64,000 nucleotides of DNA from Vandiemenella viatica (GCA_031002005.1 JARYHS010006964.1:4774001-4838000), one strand, 5' to 3'. Positions 35,420-46,120 are shown, numbered from the stretch's first letter. The notes: generated by a model not told the origin, from the sequence alone. Made by a program: numbers and translations.

Positions 35420-35576
35420 ATTACACCAAAGCAATTGACTTTTTTGTATTTATTGGTCTCCTGTACGCGTTTCACTTCTTTTGCAGAAGCATCTTTAGCG
35501 GTTTTTTTTTTTATATAAAGGGAGACCAATAAATACAAAAAGTCAATTGCTTTGGCGTAATTTATTTATTAATATT
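35405..35576. repeat. foldback inverted repeat, 56-bp arms
   Basis: Left arm 35,405-35,461 and right arm 35,521-35,576 are complementary with one substitution and one T-run length difference; the 59-nt loop contains CGCGTTTCACTTC and a T tract. It lies just after the gag stop of element B, where no relative has it, so it is probably a foldback or MITE insertion. Confidence 0.9.
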
Positions 35577-35978
35577 ATCAGCAATTGAGGAAAATGATCT
35601 ACAACATACAGATAATAATACCAATTGATTTAGACAGCAAAGGGATTATGAGAAAAATCATTCATACTAAATTCACAACCAAGGAGGGTATACAAACAAT
35701 CAGTATTTTAGTATCTGCCAAAATCTGGATAATAACAGATATGACAGGCACGAACATTTAGGGAATAATAACCACTATTCTGAACCAAAGTTAAATCCTG
35801 GTTTTGATCAATCTTTCTCCAACAAAGGTAGAGTTAATGTAAGTAATATAACTCAAAGAAGAGGGGGTAGCTTCCCAGGAAGACATTTCAAACCGCAGGT
35901 GAATGGGGAAAGCAATGAGACCACACTTAATACATGTAGGAACTAAGAAAGGAGTCAAGATAATCAAAAAAATTAGAA

Positions 35979-37052
35979 GTGACTGTCGAAGTAAATGTAG
36001 AAGTTATGGTACAGACAGAGGCAAAAGTACAAAATGGACCCACCTACGAAAATAATATAGTATCAGTTTCTAGTGATTTTCACAATAATCTAAGAGAAGC
36101 CTTACTGGAAGAGGAGTTGAAGATTGAAGAACAATTAGTTAGAGCACCAGTTATTTTAGCAATTTCGTGTATTTCAGAGAGTCTATTTGAAATGTATCAA
36201 AACCTGGTAAGTGGTAACACAATAGAAATTAAAATAGAAACATTACCAGTAAGTGGCATGTCCGTATTAACTGCAACAGGGGGAAGAAGTAAATTAATAA
36301 GGAAACAGATACTTTTACATGTAAACATAGAAAAATACTTATTTAATTTTGTTGTCTTTGTGGTACCTGGACTCAACACTGATTGCATTCTCGGCATAGA
36401 CTGGTTGAGATCCTTCAAGACCGTCATGGATTTCGAACGCGGATCCCTCGAATTACTAATACAAGATGGAAACATAGAAATACTTATTAATAGTTTTTGG
36501 AATGATAAAGAGGAAACTACAATTCGCTTATTGAATTGGGGAACTGCATTAGGAATCACGAAAGAAAATAAATTTCATGAGAAAATAATTAAGTTTATAG
36601 TCCGAACAATACGACCAGAGATAATACACAAAGTTGAGGAGAACAATTTGATAGTTGGAGAGGATAATATTAATTATGAAAATAAAGAAACATTAAGAAA
36701 TGTTTCACACGAATTCAATTATATTTTTTCGGATACACCAGAACTTGTAACAGCTTATGAATTCCATTTTACTGTTAATTGCAAGGCTCCTTTTTTTGTG
36801 AAACCCTATATAATACCGATTGCTAAGAGGAAACAAGTGTATAAGGAAATGGAAAAAATGATTAAATGGAAGATAATAGAGATATCAAATTGTCCGTTTA
36901 ACAACCCCATAGTAGTGGTTAGCAAATCTGATCAATCAGTTCGAATTGTTTTAGATGCAAGAACCTTAAACAGAGTTCTAGTATCGGAAAGAGACCTCCC
37001 TCCACCAATAGACGAATTACTGCTGGGGTTTGGGGGGGGGGGAAGTTCCTAA
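35979..37052 (+). pseudogene. element B protease and start of reverse transcriptase
   Basis: The first part carries a retropepsin-like domain: APVILAISCISESLF, SVLTATGGRSKL and FVVPGLNTDCILGIDWLRS. The expected D-T/S-G active-site triad before SCISE is not visible, so the protease looks inactivated. The second part starts the RT: TVNCKAPFFVKPYIIPIAKR, EISNCPFNNPIVVVSKSD and RIVLDARTLNRVLV (finger and palm motifs 1-2). The frame is lost at a run of about 12 G at 37,030-37,043, where neighbouring sequence suggests a Gly-Gly coding stretch expanded by slippage. Confidence 0.85.
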
Positions 37053-38030
37053 CTTCTTTGGGCCTCACAGCATCTTATTGGCAGATTCCAGCATATACAG
37101 CATTCCTGTTCCAAGGTCGAATCTACCAAGTCAGAGTTTTACCTTTTGGGTTAAGCAACGCAGTGGCAAATATCATCAGGGCATTAGACCTAGTCCTTGA
37201 CAAAGAGCTACTGAGCAAAGTATTTGCCTACGTGGCAATATATTGATTGCTAGTGAGACAATTACAGAACATCGGCGAACTTTAAGGGAAGTTTTTACCG
37301 CTTTAAGAAGAGGTGGAATGACAATAAGGTTGAAGAAATGAGTATTCTTAACAAGTAAGATTGAATTTTTGGGACATACGATTACCCCTATTGGCATTAC
37401 TCCAAATGAGGAAAAACTTAAGGTAATTAGAGAGTTCCCTAGATCAAAAAATAAAGAACCATTAATAAGATTTTTAGGGCTTTGCAACTATTATCGCAAA
37501 TACGCTAGGGGACAAATACTCAATAATCCTCATTTGGTAAGCTAAAAAAGAAGAATTCTCACTGGCATTGGAATGAGCAATGCGAAAATTGATTTTGGGA
37601 GGTAAAAGACACCTTGCTTCAGAAAGTGAGTTTATATGTACCAAATTGGGAGCTACCTATCTGTGTCCAAACAGACAGCTCGGATTATGGACTCGGGGCT
37701 GAAATTTTACAATAGATAAAAGAAAACGGAGAGTTAGTTAAAAAAACATCTTGCCTTTGCCAGTCGAGTGTTAAACATATCCGACCATAACTAATGTGTC
37801 ACACAGAAAGAAGCATTCGCTATTATTTGGATCTTCCAAAAGTTCAGATATCTGCTACTAGGTCGACAAATCATCGTTTTCACTGATCACAAGGCTCTTA
37901 CTTTTCTGATGAAATGTAAACTAGCTAGATGGGTTTTGTTATTACAAGAATTTAATTTTGAAATTAGATATATACATGGAGAAGAAAACTGTCAGCTGAT
38001 GCTTTTTCGCGAATGCCTCTAAGATTAGAG
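37053..38030 (+). pseudogene. element B reverse transcriptase (rest) and RNase H
   Basis: RT resumes with LTASYWQIP, YQVRVLPFGLSNAVANIIRA and FAYVA at about 37,228. The catalytic YVDD box is damaged: bases encoding the second Asp are lost and the frame shifts before ILIAS. The thumb and connection follow (SKIEFLGHTITPIGITPNEE and LIRFLGLCNYYRKYARGQ). RNase H is recognisable in pieces: QTDSSDYGLGAEIL, TQKEAFAIIW, IIVFTDHKALTFLMKCKLAR and ADAFSRMPL. At least four frameshifts or stops. Confidence 0.85.
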
Positions 38031-39323
38031 AATATAGAATCAACCCTTTCTGGAATGAAGGAGCCACAGATATTTTATATGAAAGGGGTAACAGTAGAAA
38101 AAGAGGTGAGACACTGTTTGCAGTTCATACAGGAAGAGCAAGAGAAAGACAGTGTAATACAAGAAATTATACACAAACTAAAAGACAACAAGGCAAACCC
38201 CAAATTAAATCAATTTTACTCCATAAGTGATGGGATTTTGTTCAAAAGGGACCATGCAGATAGTGAAGAATGGAAGATATGGATACCTAAAAATTATGTC
38301 AACTATTTCATCTTACATCATTATGGTCACTATGGCACGAATAAATGACATAAAATTATGAAAGAAACACTGTATCTTCCAAATATGATCCAGAGTTTAC
38401 AAATGGTAATTACCAATTGCGAGTTATTTTAAAAGGTTAAAGCTGACAACATTAAGTTTGTTGGAGAAATGCAGTGTGTGCTACCAAATGGACCCAATCA
38501 ACAAGTGACCCAAGACATTTTTGGTCCACTACCAATGTTTCGTTGAGGGATAACGCAAATATGAGTCATACTGGATGTTTTTTTTTCTAAATATGTAAAA
38601 CTACATCCATTAAAGCAAGGTACGACCAAAGTGATTTGTTCCATGGTGATCAATAACTATATAAATCATGTAGGCAAACCAAAAAAATATTTAACAGACA
38701 GTTGATCGCAGTTTTTAGCAAGTTATCGACCGAATGTTTTGTGAATTTAGGTATTGAAGTAATTAAAAATTCTTTCTAACACCCCCAAGGAAATAGAGTA
38801 GAAAGAGTTATGATGGAATTAAGACGATGGTTTTCGAACCTACTGCAATGATAACCATAAAAGATGGGCATATGAATTAAATGCTATAGAAGATGTTTTT
38901 AACACCATCCCTCACTACTTTACTTCCGCTACACCTTTTGAACTCATGTTCGGAAAGAAACCTCCTCGTATTGTATATGAAGTCATTCAATTCCCAGCTC
39001 CCACACACAGCTATTTAGACAAGCTTAGGATAGCATGTGAGGAATTGAATAAATGTGCAGGTAAACGGAAAACAAATCACTATACACGAATAAAACCCAG
39101 AGTCTATAACATAGGAGATTTGGTACTAATCCAAACCCATTGGATATCCTCAATGATAAACAACGAGATAAAGAAATTTAAATTTTTATATGAAGGACCA
39201 TCTAAAGTAATTGGTAGAGACAATCAGAACTCGTATACAGTAGTCTACCCAAATGAGGAAAAGATCAGAGGAAGATGTAATGTCATTGCCCTCAAACCGT
39301 TTAAACAGATACCACACAGTTAA
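38031..39323 (+). pseudogene. element B integrase
   Basis: The N-terminal HHCC finger is visible around 38,250-38,470 (HHYGHYGTNK, LYLPNM, then Cys pairs). The central catalytic region at 38,470-38,940 is heavily decayed but keeps a LTDS trace near 38,695. The C-terminal domain is intact at 38,946-39,323 (125 aa): GKKPPRIVYE, NIGDLVLIQTHWISSMINNE, YEGPSKVIGRDNQNSYTVVY. This GDLVL...KF...YEGP.KV fold binds DNA in gypsy integrases. Translation ends at 39,323 with no env frame before the piggyBac insertion, nor after it. Confidence 0.83.
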
Positions 39324-40265
39324 GTGGATGTGGATCTATTATTAATTAAATAGACATTAACCATTTGACTGCTGACAGCGGATCGTCTACCTGCCGCGCT
39401 GAGGCCGGCTACCTGTGCTAAGTGATTATTCCTGGGGACTGAGCGGCCCGCGCTGGCCTACCCGACCAGTGCTGAATATTCCTGGCGTAACCTCTCATGG
39501 CTGATACACAATAAATACTCGCACTACATAGTTTCTCTGCAAATAAATTACTGCAGAATCAAACAATCAGTAACCCTATTATCCGTCACTAATAATTATA
39601 TCTTGCTTGTAGTTTTTACTAGATTTACTATGTCGAAAGAATCGTGATTCTTAAATTTACTTTAATAGTTTACTGTTCTTTCCCGCATACCCGTTTATAA
39701 CAACTGCAATTTTCTATATGTTCCTTACTGTATCAGATTGTTTTTGTTGAATATTAAAGAGCGTAGATTCGTAGAAGATGCTAGAAATATTTTACTTCCA
39801 CACTTACATACCGCGTTCAGACCACGACTGTTAAATTAGAGATATTCGAACTTATACCCCGCAGGGGCGTGGTACGCAAGTGCCAGGTACGGGTTTGGCG
39901 AACCCGCGGTGCCCGAGCTGGAAACTTGTGAGCGCCGCAAGTTTCCCACACCGTAAGCTCCTACCATGCTTCAACGACCACCGTAGGGCATGGCGGTGGA
40001 ACGTTGTGTGCTTAGGAGAACGGGGATCTTGGCTTCATCGCCCGGATTGCGAGGACGGAACAAACCTCTATAAAAAAAACCCTCAACCTCACGGTCAGAC
40101 ACGTGCCGAGGAAGCGAATGAGTGATGAGGGAAATCACTCACTAGCGTGTAACCTCAGGGGCACCTGCGCACCCCTGTTGTATTAGTATTTCCTTTTAAA
40201 TTGGTAATACTCGTGGGACCAAAATTAAGCCTAACAAGAAAACCAAACCAACCTGCGGTACGGGT

Positions 40266-41730
40266 GTGCCACAGGCTAATATAAATACATTCAGTTCAAA
40301 GAAACGGGTGAGGGTTGATAGCCCTCCCGCATCTGACAGTGACAGTAACAGAAAAGTTTATTCAGTACAGAACGCTTTTGTAATCATGGAAAAAGTTGAA
40401 GGATCGTTTGAAAAGGTATCACCCTTCTACATCTCAAAGGGTCTAGACTCTGGAGGGTATTTTCGGTACCCTTAACACTGTTAAAAAACTGAGGAATGGG
40501 ACACTGCTGCTGGAAACAGTCACCAGTAAGCAAGCTACCCAACTGCTGAATTGTGAGAGGCTCGGGGAGTTCGCCGTTAAATGCAAACTCCATAAGTCCC
40601 TAAATTCCAGTAAAGGCGTAGTCACCTGCCGTGACGTTATGGATTTAGGGACTGACGAGCTTCTTAAGGAATGGAAATCAGAGAAAGTGATCGAGGTACG
40701 TCAGATCACACGAAGGGTGAATGGCAATCTTGAAAAGACTGCCACCTTCGTCCTGACGTTTGACACTCCAGTATTGCCCAAGAATATCAAGGCCGGTTAT
40801 TTAAACCTGAACGTCCGTCCGTATGTTCCGGACCCGATGCGCTGTTTCCAGTGTCAGCGGTTCGGACATACGACGGCGTCATGTAAGGGCAACGCCACAT
40901 GTGGAAACTGCGGGAAGGGCGCACATGAGCCGGGTGTCAGTTGTACGCTCCCACAGGCTTGTGTTAACTGCTCCGGTTCGCACCCCGCCTGGAGCAGGGA
41001 GTGTCAAGTGTATCTTGAAGAACGCAAAATACAGGAGCAGAAGACCAAAGAGCGGATTCCTTACGGCGAAGCTAAGAAGAAGGCCAAGTTACTTGCCGCC
41101 CCAGTATTTGCAACTAGTTTCGCTAAGATGGCTTCAGCTCCCGTCAGGAAACAAAGTGTTGCTACCCAGACGTTCGTTGCAGACATGGGAACAAGCACTA
41201 CGTGCTCGTGTCAGTGCAAATGCGATGCTAAACCCGCTAAGGTCATAACGCCAAAGACCGCGGACGTCGGTAGCAACACGTCTGCGACCTCGATCACACC
41301 AGCAGCAGTGAAACAGGACCCACCAGCAGTAGCAGTGAAATTACCAGCACCCCCAATACTACCACGAGCCGCGAAAGCAGTAGCACTACCAACGTTACTG
41401 GAGGCGATGTGAAAACACAGTAGCACTACCAACGTTACTGGAGTCGATGTGAAAACACGGGGTCCAAGGTTTAGGCTGACGGACCCGATTCAATTCGTTA
41501 AATCACCCTCTTCGTCCCCTCCCAGATCACCTGGTAAAAGGGAGAAAAAGGGAAAGAGAGCGAGTAAGAAGAAGGTCAAGGAAGTAGTCAATGAGGACAA
41601 TGAGTCAGATACGTTAGACGATTCGGAAACAGAGGAAACTACAATGCTGGTGGACGAGCCTGATCCCGTTCCTCAGCGGGCAGTGACCAACGATCCACCC
41701 GAACCGGGTCTGGTGAATCCAAACAGGTAG
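40266..41730 (+). pseudogene. non-LTR ORF1 (Gag-like, CCHC zinc knuckles)
   Basis: Frame 1 (40,266-40,475) starts MPQANINTFSSKKRVRVDSP and ends in a frameshift near 40,460. It continues as GTLNTVKKLRNGTLLLETVT into the 40,639-41,412 frame. That frame holds three Cys-rich knuckles in series: CFQCQRFGHTTASC, CGNCGKGAHEPGVSC and CVNCSGSHPAWSREC, followed by GEAKKKAKLL. Spacing and the SHPAWSR.C end are those of I/jockey-type Gag. A 40-bp direct duplication at about 41,374-41,453 (AGTAGCACTACCAACGTTAC twice) introduces a stop; the Ser/Lys/Glu-rich tail runs to 41,730. The protein would bind element RNA and form particles. Confidence 0.85.
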
Positions 41731-42640
41731 GATGTGCCTTAAATCTTAGGCACATCGGTCTAGTTTTAAGACGGATGGGTGACCTCTTTACAGCCACCCA
41801 TCCATTTGCATTGTTTTTATTTTTTATATGTTTATAATTCATGTGTCTCTGGCCAATATACAGCCAGCAAGACATGAAGTGTTTTTAATCCTTGTTTGAA
41901 CCTGTTTGGCCCCTTTACAGCCTTCCAGGTGTTGTACGGTTTTAAATCCTGGCGGCGTTTTAAAAGCCACGTCTGATTTTATGACTTATTTTGTTTGATG
42001 TCTGTACGGCCGACCCCTTTACAGTCGACCATGCAGACAGTATTTAAGTACTTTCTTAGGCCACAATGATAGCTGGTAATAAGGCGCTAATGGCCCCGCT
42101 GTCGACGCACCCTAAAGGAATAACAACAGCAGTATGGTTTGGTGGTCCCTCTACTACCACTAACCCAAGTATTGTGTTTTTCGTTTTTCCAGTTTTTACT
42201 GTGTTCTGTCATGTTCTGATTTTACTTCTGTCTGGCTCGCCCCTTTACAGCTAGCCAGCGAGTTTGTTTTATCATTTAACCTGGTTGTCCTTTTACGGTG
42301 AACCAGTTATTGTGCGTGTCTTTAATTTTATGACCATTTTGCAGCGACCGTTTTAGTAAACTTTTTAGCTGTCTATATGTCCGACCTCTTTGTAGCCGGT
42401 CATGCAGTTGACATTTCTGCCAGTAATTTAGTCATGTTTTATTGTTGCCGTCTGTGTGGCTGACCCCCTTACAGTCAGCCAAGCGGGTGGTATTTCTGTT
42501 GCTGTTATAATATTTTGTTTTCCTTCTGCGTGGTTGACTAAGTTACAGTTGCAGTAGTATTAAACCACACTGTTAAACCAGGTTTTAGTTAGGGCGCTAA
42601 TAACCCCGACGTTGATGCGCCCTAAAGCCCCAACAACAAC
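41731..42640 (+). ncRNA. 3' UTR array of constant-loop stem-loops
   Basis: At least eight hairpins follow the ORF1 stop. The clearest: GGATGGGTG/CACCCATCC (41,773-41,803, 9-bp stem); CTGGC/GCCAG (41,849-41,867); ACCTG..GGC/GCC..CAGGT (41,900-41,930); GTCTG..GG.CGAC/GTCG.CC..CAGAC (42,000-42,038); CTGGCT/AGCCAG (42,232-42,258); CTGGTT/AACCAG (42,281-42,306); GGCTGAC/GTCAGCC (42,458-42,480). The loops are nearly constant: CCCTTTACA in two, CCCCTTACA, CTCTTTACA, with CAATATACA and CTTTTACGG as variants. Stems differ in sequence yet stay paired. A different-loop hairpin (GATGTGCCT/AGGCACATC, 41,731-41,756) leads the array. This is a structural RNA signature within an element transcript, not an independent ncRNA gene. 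Confidence 0.75.
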
Positions 42641-42660
42641 AACAACAATCGAACTTATAC

Positions 42661-42800
42661 AGAGAGTTAAAGGCATCCGATTTTTCCTCGTGCTATTCAC
42701 GAATATAAAAAGACACCTGAAAATGATAATTGCACAAGCATCCTCCCCCACACACCGAAATTTGGCTTGCGGAATATCTTTGTAGATGTAGATTCCCAAA
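42661..42800 (-). repeat. LINE 3' UTR-like repeat inside piggyBac
   Basis: On the minus strand: ATCTACATCTACAAAGATAT, CCGCAAGCC, GGTGTGTGGGGGAGG. I recall this type (ACATCTACAT..CCGCAAGCCACC..GGTGTGTGGCGGAGG) as a widespread insect non-LTR 3' end. Part of the debris that replaced the piggyBac interior. Confidence 0.5.
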
Positions 42801-42959
42801 ATATCTCGATGTTGACTGAATGTTCGCTGCGCTTTGTAATTACCCGATTATACATAATTTTGCTTCTTTGATGAAATTTTTTCCAAATAAGTGCTCCACA
42901 GATTTTTCAACATTTCAAAGCTATGAAGTGTCTGCCCATTATTACGCTAGTTGAAATAG

Positions 42960-43620
42960 GGCGGAGCGGGGGGGGGGGGGGTGGGGGTTCGGAGAAATCT
43001 CACGAAACGACACCAGAGTAACAAAAAGCGGTATCTGGACATAAGTTCAACAAGAATTGCGGTATTTAGAAGAACATCTCTGGTCCAATATTAGCTAATT
43101 TTCAATTTTTTTCACGCGATGCATCAGAAGACAAATAGCTATGAAACAAAAAATTTCATCATATTCAGTATCTTTCCACTTTGATATTCAAGAATGCACT
43201 GATTCTGGAATATTCTCCATAGTGGTTATATAAAACCGATTCTTTTCATCAGTTAGATATTTCATCAGTTCTTCTGTAAAAAAAAATAACATGAAAACTG
43301 ACAGAATATTTGGCACATTCCCTAGTTGACACACATGTCCCGACAGCGTAACATCAATTGCGGGACTAACTGGACGAAAATCATTTTCTTTCCAGTCAGA
43401 TTTATCAACAAGACGTAATTTCCTCGTAAGAGTTTCCCTATCACTTTCTGATTCTTCAGATTCAGAACAACCAACATCTCTCGTTGAAACATGAGACTAC
43501 ATTGTCACCCCGGCTGACGAGTATGGTTTATGACTACAACCTTCCGATTCTGTAGAAAAGCTATCACTTCCATCAAAATCGAGTAGTTCATCCTCGGTCG
43601 CGAAGTCCGCTGTACGACTC
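42960..43620 (-). pseudogene. piggyBac transposase N-terminal fragment
   Basis: Starting near the right end, the minus strand encodes DFATEDELLDFDGSDSF, then an acidic Ser-rich stretch (CSESEESESDRETLTRKLRL), DKSDWKENDFRPVSPAIDVT and ILSVFMLFFFTEELMKYLTD. This order of acidic N-terminus, W.......F.G..G, then YF.LFFT.EL...I..ETN, is that of PGBD/piggyBac transposases. A possible trace of the next block (DEIFCFIAICLLMHRVKK) follows near 43,100-43,200, then coding is lost; the DDD catalytic core is missing. Confidence 0.72.
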
Positions 43621-43795
43621 AAGTAGCGGCGCGTCTATATTCGTCATCAGCACTTAGGTAGCGGCAGGCGGGTGCGGCTAAACTCGTCAACAGCACTCAG
43701 GGGAAAACCGGCGGCTGCGTCTAAACTCGTCATTAGCACTCGGGGCCAGCAGGCAGCATGATTTGTATACACGTCAACAGCAGTCAAAGGATTAA

Positions 43796-44465
43796 TAGAC
43801 ATGTTTTATGATTATTGTTATTATGAAGAACTGTTGTGAAAATGTTTCGAAGCAACGACCACAGAAGTGGTCTAAATCAGTCACTTGTTTTGTAAAATAA
43901 GACTGTATATTGCCTCAAGCTTGTGTGGCTAATAAATACTTTTAAGGTCCAGGGACATTCTTTCCGGTGAATGAAGCGTTTATTCAGGAACTCATGTGTG
44001 GCTGGTAACATAGATTTTACATTCGAAAAATCAGTTATTTATTGTTGATATATATATAAAGGTAAAGAAAGTAATGATCTTAGTTACTTATAATAACTTT
44101 AACCATTGTAAATATTTGTTAGCTATATACTCCGTTGAGTCAGGAGGTTAAAAATATTTAATATATTAGTTTATATATTATAATAATTATTGTTGAATTG
44201 TTTCTGTTAATAGGAATATTGGTTGTACCATATTTTGTTTCCAGAAGTTTTGATGTTGCTGATAAGAGAAATGATACTAAAATGTTATCGTTACCGACTT
44301 TTCGTTGACATGCAGAAGTGTCAGAATAACAAGAGTGACAGGATAGAAGATTGTTATTAAAATGGTTTCATGTTATTGTTATTGTATAAATCCATTGTAA
44401 CCGTTAACAAAGCGAAGAGATACTAAGGTCCTTTGAATAAAAATTATATGGAACTTGGCGAGAGC
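43796..44465 (+). other. element B 3' UTR
   Basis: Resumes element B right after the piggyBac. Its last 280 bp match element A 22,405-22,753. It ends GAACTTGGCGAGAGC, a degenerate polypurine tract, directly before the 3' LTR. Confidence 0.75.
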
Positions 44466-44866
44466 TGTAGGAAAACACGTTACTTAGGGAAACTATAAAG
44501 CAAGGTTATTAGGGAGACGAAAAAGTAACAAGGTAGCTAAGAGTTAGGACAAGCGTGAGAAAAGTTCGGGTATTCGTTTTGAATGGTAAAAGTTATTGCA
44601 GCAAAGGACTTTTGGCAATCTTCGGAGTTTTTAGTATTGGATAATTTGTACATAAATGGAATCAAGTCATAGAAAGTTTATTATTTATTTTCAATAGAAA
44701 ATACTGAATGAATAAATGTAAAGTCTTAAGTTTTTAACAACCCATAAAAAAGGGGAAAAAAAGAAAAACAAACGGGACATTTGTCCCTGGCGATCAAAAA
44801 AAAATATTACGAAGTCCGATAGTCCAACAAGAAGTAAGAAGAAGAAGCATTTTAAAAAATACAACA
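44466..44866 (+). repeat. element B 3' LTR
   Basis: 401 bp from TGTAGGAAAACACG to AAAATACAACA. Differs from the 5' LTR by several short indels and scattered substitutions. Confidence 0.9.
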
Positions 44867-44999
44867 TCTACCCACGACCAAATTAATATGCAGGTCCCAT
44901 TTTATGTCTCTTTGTATTTTTACGGTCAAAAACTTCAGGGAATCGATGATGTAAATAACTGAACTGTTTACTCTGTATTTTTGAAGAAAAAAATGTGTT

Positions 45000-45345
45000 A
45001 TTTTTGTTACACATGTACTTTTAGTTTTTTACAATTTAGGGTAAGTTGCCATTTGTTGCAACATGCTGTAATATCTAATCAATTGCCTCAATTCCTTACT
45101 TTTCCATATATGTCCCCATCATTAGTGAACAACTTAAACACGTTGGCTTCGGGGTCGTTTATAAAAATTAAGAAAAGAAGTGGTCCTGTAATACTTCCTT
45201 GAGGGACGATATACTGCGACCGACCAGTCACAAAATCTCTTATCTATTCACAAAGTTGATCTGATATACCATACGCTCGAATCTTCGCTAAAAGGCGGTT
45301 ATGTGGTACTGAAGCCTTTTAAATTTAAAAAAAAAAAAAAAAAAA
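45000..45345 (-). pseudogene. LINE reverse transcriptase fragment (second family)
   Basis: Minus strand: ASVPHNRLLAKIRAYGISDQ, IRDFVTGRSQY, then directly IVPQGSITGPLLFLIFINDP, EANVFKLFTNDGDIYGKVRN. These are RT motifs A (C-terminal side), B and C, where FTNDGD stands for the usual FADD.D. The segment between GRSQY and VPQGS is about 20 residues shorter than normal. Poly-A runs into the 5' side at 45,327-45,348. Different from the family at 30,855 because its motif context (AFDSVPH type) differs. Truncated and mutated. Confidence 0.82.
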
Positions 45346-45439
45346 AAATGCAGTCAGCCCAGAAGTAAAAACTTAAAATTATTAACATCATACGTGCAAC
45401 ACATCATACTTATAGATACTGATATACTAAATAAAAATA

Positions 45440-45745
45440 ATTATAATTCTGTGTGGACATAACTACCTGGTGACAGGGTTTCTGCTAGCTGCAGTTTCCG
45501 CCCCTGTTTTAGCCGCCTTAACCTAACCCGCTAACCCTACCAGGTACAAGGGACCTACAGTTTAGCGTGGAATCCGAACCACAGAAGCGCTCTCGCATAC
45601 TTCACATTACACAGCAAGCTATGTCAGAGGTGAAGGTCGTGTTAATGGTATATGATAAACCCCACTGATACAGAGATTCGGACCGAAGTCCTTTCGTTCG
45701 CCAGTCAGACACCTTAACCACTGAGCTACGAGACCGCAACAGATA
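45440..45745 (-). repeat. tRNA-derived SINE
   Basis: Minus strand begins GGTCTCGTAGCTCAGTGGTT (A box TAGCTCAGTGG) and has GGTCCGAATCT (B box) about 45 bp later, as in a tRNA head, followed by an unrelated body. It is an RNA polymerase III retroposon rather than a tRNA gene because the acceptor arm does not close. Confidence 0.75.
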
Positions 45746-45749
45746 TACT

Positions 45750-46120
45750 ATTAACATTAGCATGTTGGTAATGCTAACTCATAAAATTTTACTCATTCAA
45801 AAATTGCCCAACGCGCCAGAAGAAGTTTCCACTACGAGTAGAGCCGCCACTGTTTACAGGTTAAGGTTACAGAAAGTACTCCCTTCCAATTAGTTCTAGG
45901 CTGTGCCTAGTGAAACAACAGAGATAAATACTTTTCATAGTCAAAACCATCAAGACAGAACTAATGCATTTTCCAAGCACCACTTCCTCTTTTACATTCA
46001 CCCACAACACAGAGCCAGTGGTTCAACTGTGGCTGATCATGACTACTCCAGACCAGCTCTTTCATCATTTTCATTAGGTCACTATCTATAACTCGCGTTT
46101 CTGCCAATGCTGTTACCCCA
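45750..46120. other. no gene seen
   Basis: A 62-codon plus frame at 45,903-46,091 has no recognisable content. No repeats noticed. Confidence 0.5.

Larger units (their letters stand above)
39858..42648 (+). mobile_element. Gag-only non-LTR retrotransposon (I/jockey-like)
   Basis: TCGAACTTATAC occurs at 39,846-39,857 and again at 42,649-42,660, a 12-bp variable-length duplication as expected of target-primed insertion. The 3' end is ...GCGCCCTAAAGCCC followed by (CAA)n, a tail type found in I-clade elements. A GC-rich 5' UTR (to 40,265) precedes ORF1 (40,266-41,730, broken). There is no endonuclease or RT ORF: 918 bp of non-coding 3' UTR follow ORF1 directly. The architecture resembles HeT-A (Gag without RT, long 3' UTR), though no homology to HeT-A is claimed. 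Confidence 0.85.
39362..43791 (-). mobile_element. piggyBac-type transposon (internally rearranged)
   Basis: Flanked by TTAA at 39,358-39,361 and 43,792-43,795. Terminal repeats CCATTTGACTGCTG (left) and, reversed from the right, TCCTTTGACTGCTG agree at 12 of 14 positions. The right subterminal region has four CGTCA..AGCACTCAGG-like repeats at 43,642, 43,685, 43,728 and 43,772, spaced 43-44 bp, the last being the terminal repeat. It contains a decayed transposase on the minus strand and a nested non-LTR element (39,858-42,648). Confidence 0.87.
32318..44866 (+). mobile_element. Ty3/gypsy LTR retrotransposon B (broken, with nested piggyBac)
   Basis: 5' LTR 32,318-32,737, 3' LTR 44,466-44,866, perfect 4-bp duplication TCTA at 32,314-32,317 and 44,867-44,870. 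Order of coding: gag, protease, RT, RNase H, integrase, the Ty3/gypsy order. A piggyBac (39,362-43,791) lies between integrase and the 3' UTR. Without it the element is about 8.1 kb. Element A is a shorter relative. Many frameshifts and stops. Confidence 0.92.

Noticed and set aside
39880..40125. 81-codon frame in the 5' UTR of the non-LTR element
   Set aside because: GC-rich leader sequence with no motif; the frame is more likely a by-product of composition.
32318..44866. An env gene in element B (which would make it an errantivirus)
   Set aside because: After the integrase stop at 39,323 there are only the piggyBac insertion and a 670-bp non-coding 3' UTR; no envelope-like frame is present.
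45610..45745. Functional tRNA gene on the minus strand
   Set aside because: A and B boxes are present but no acceptor stem or correct anticodon arm could be closed; SINE fits better.
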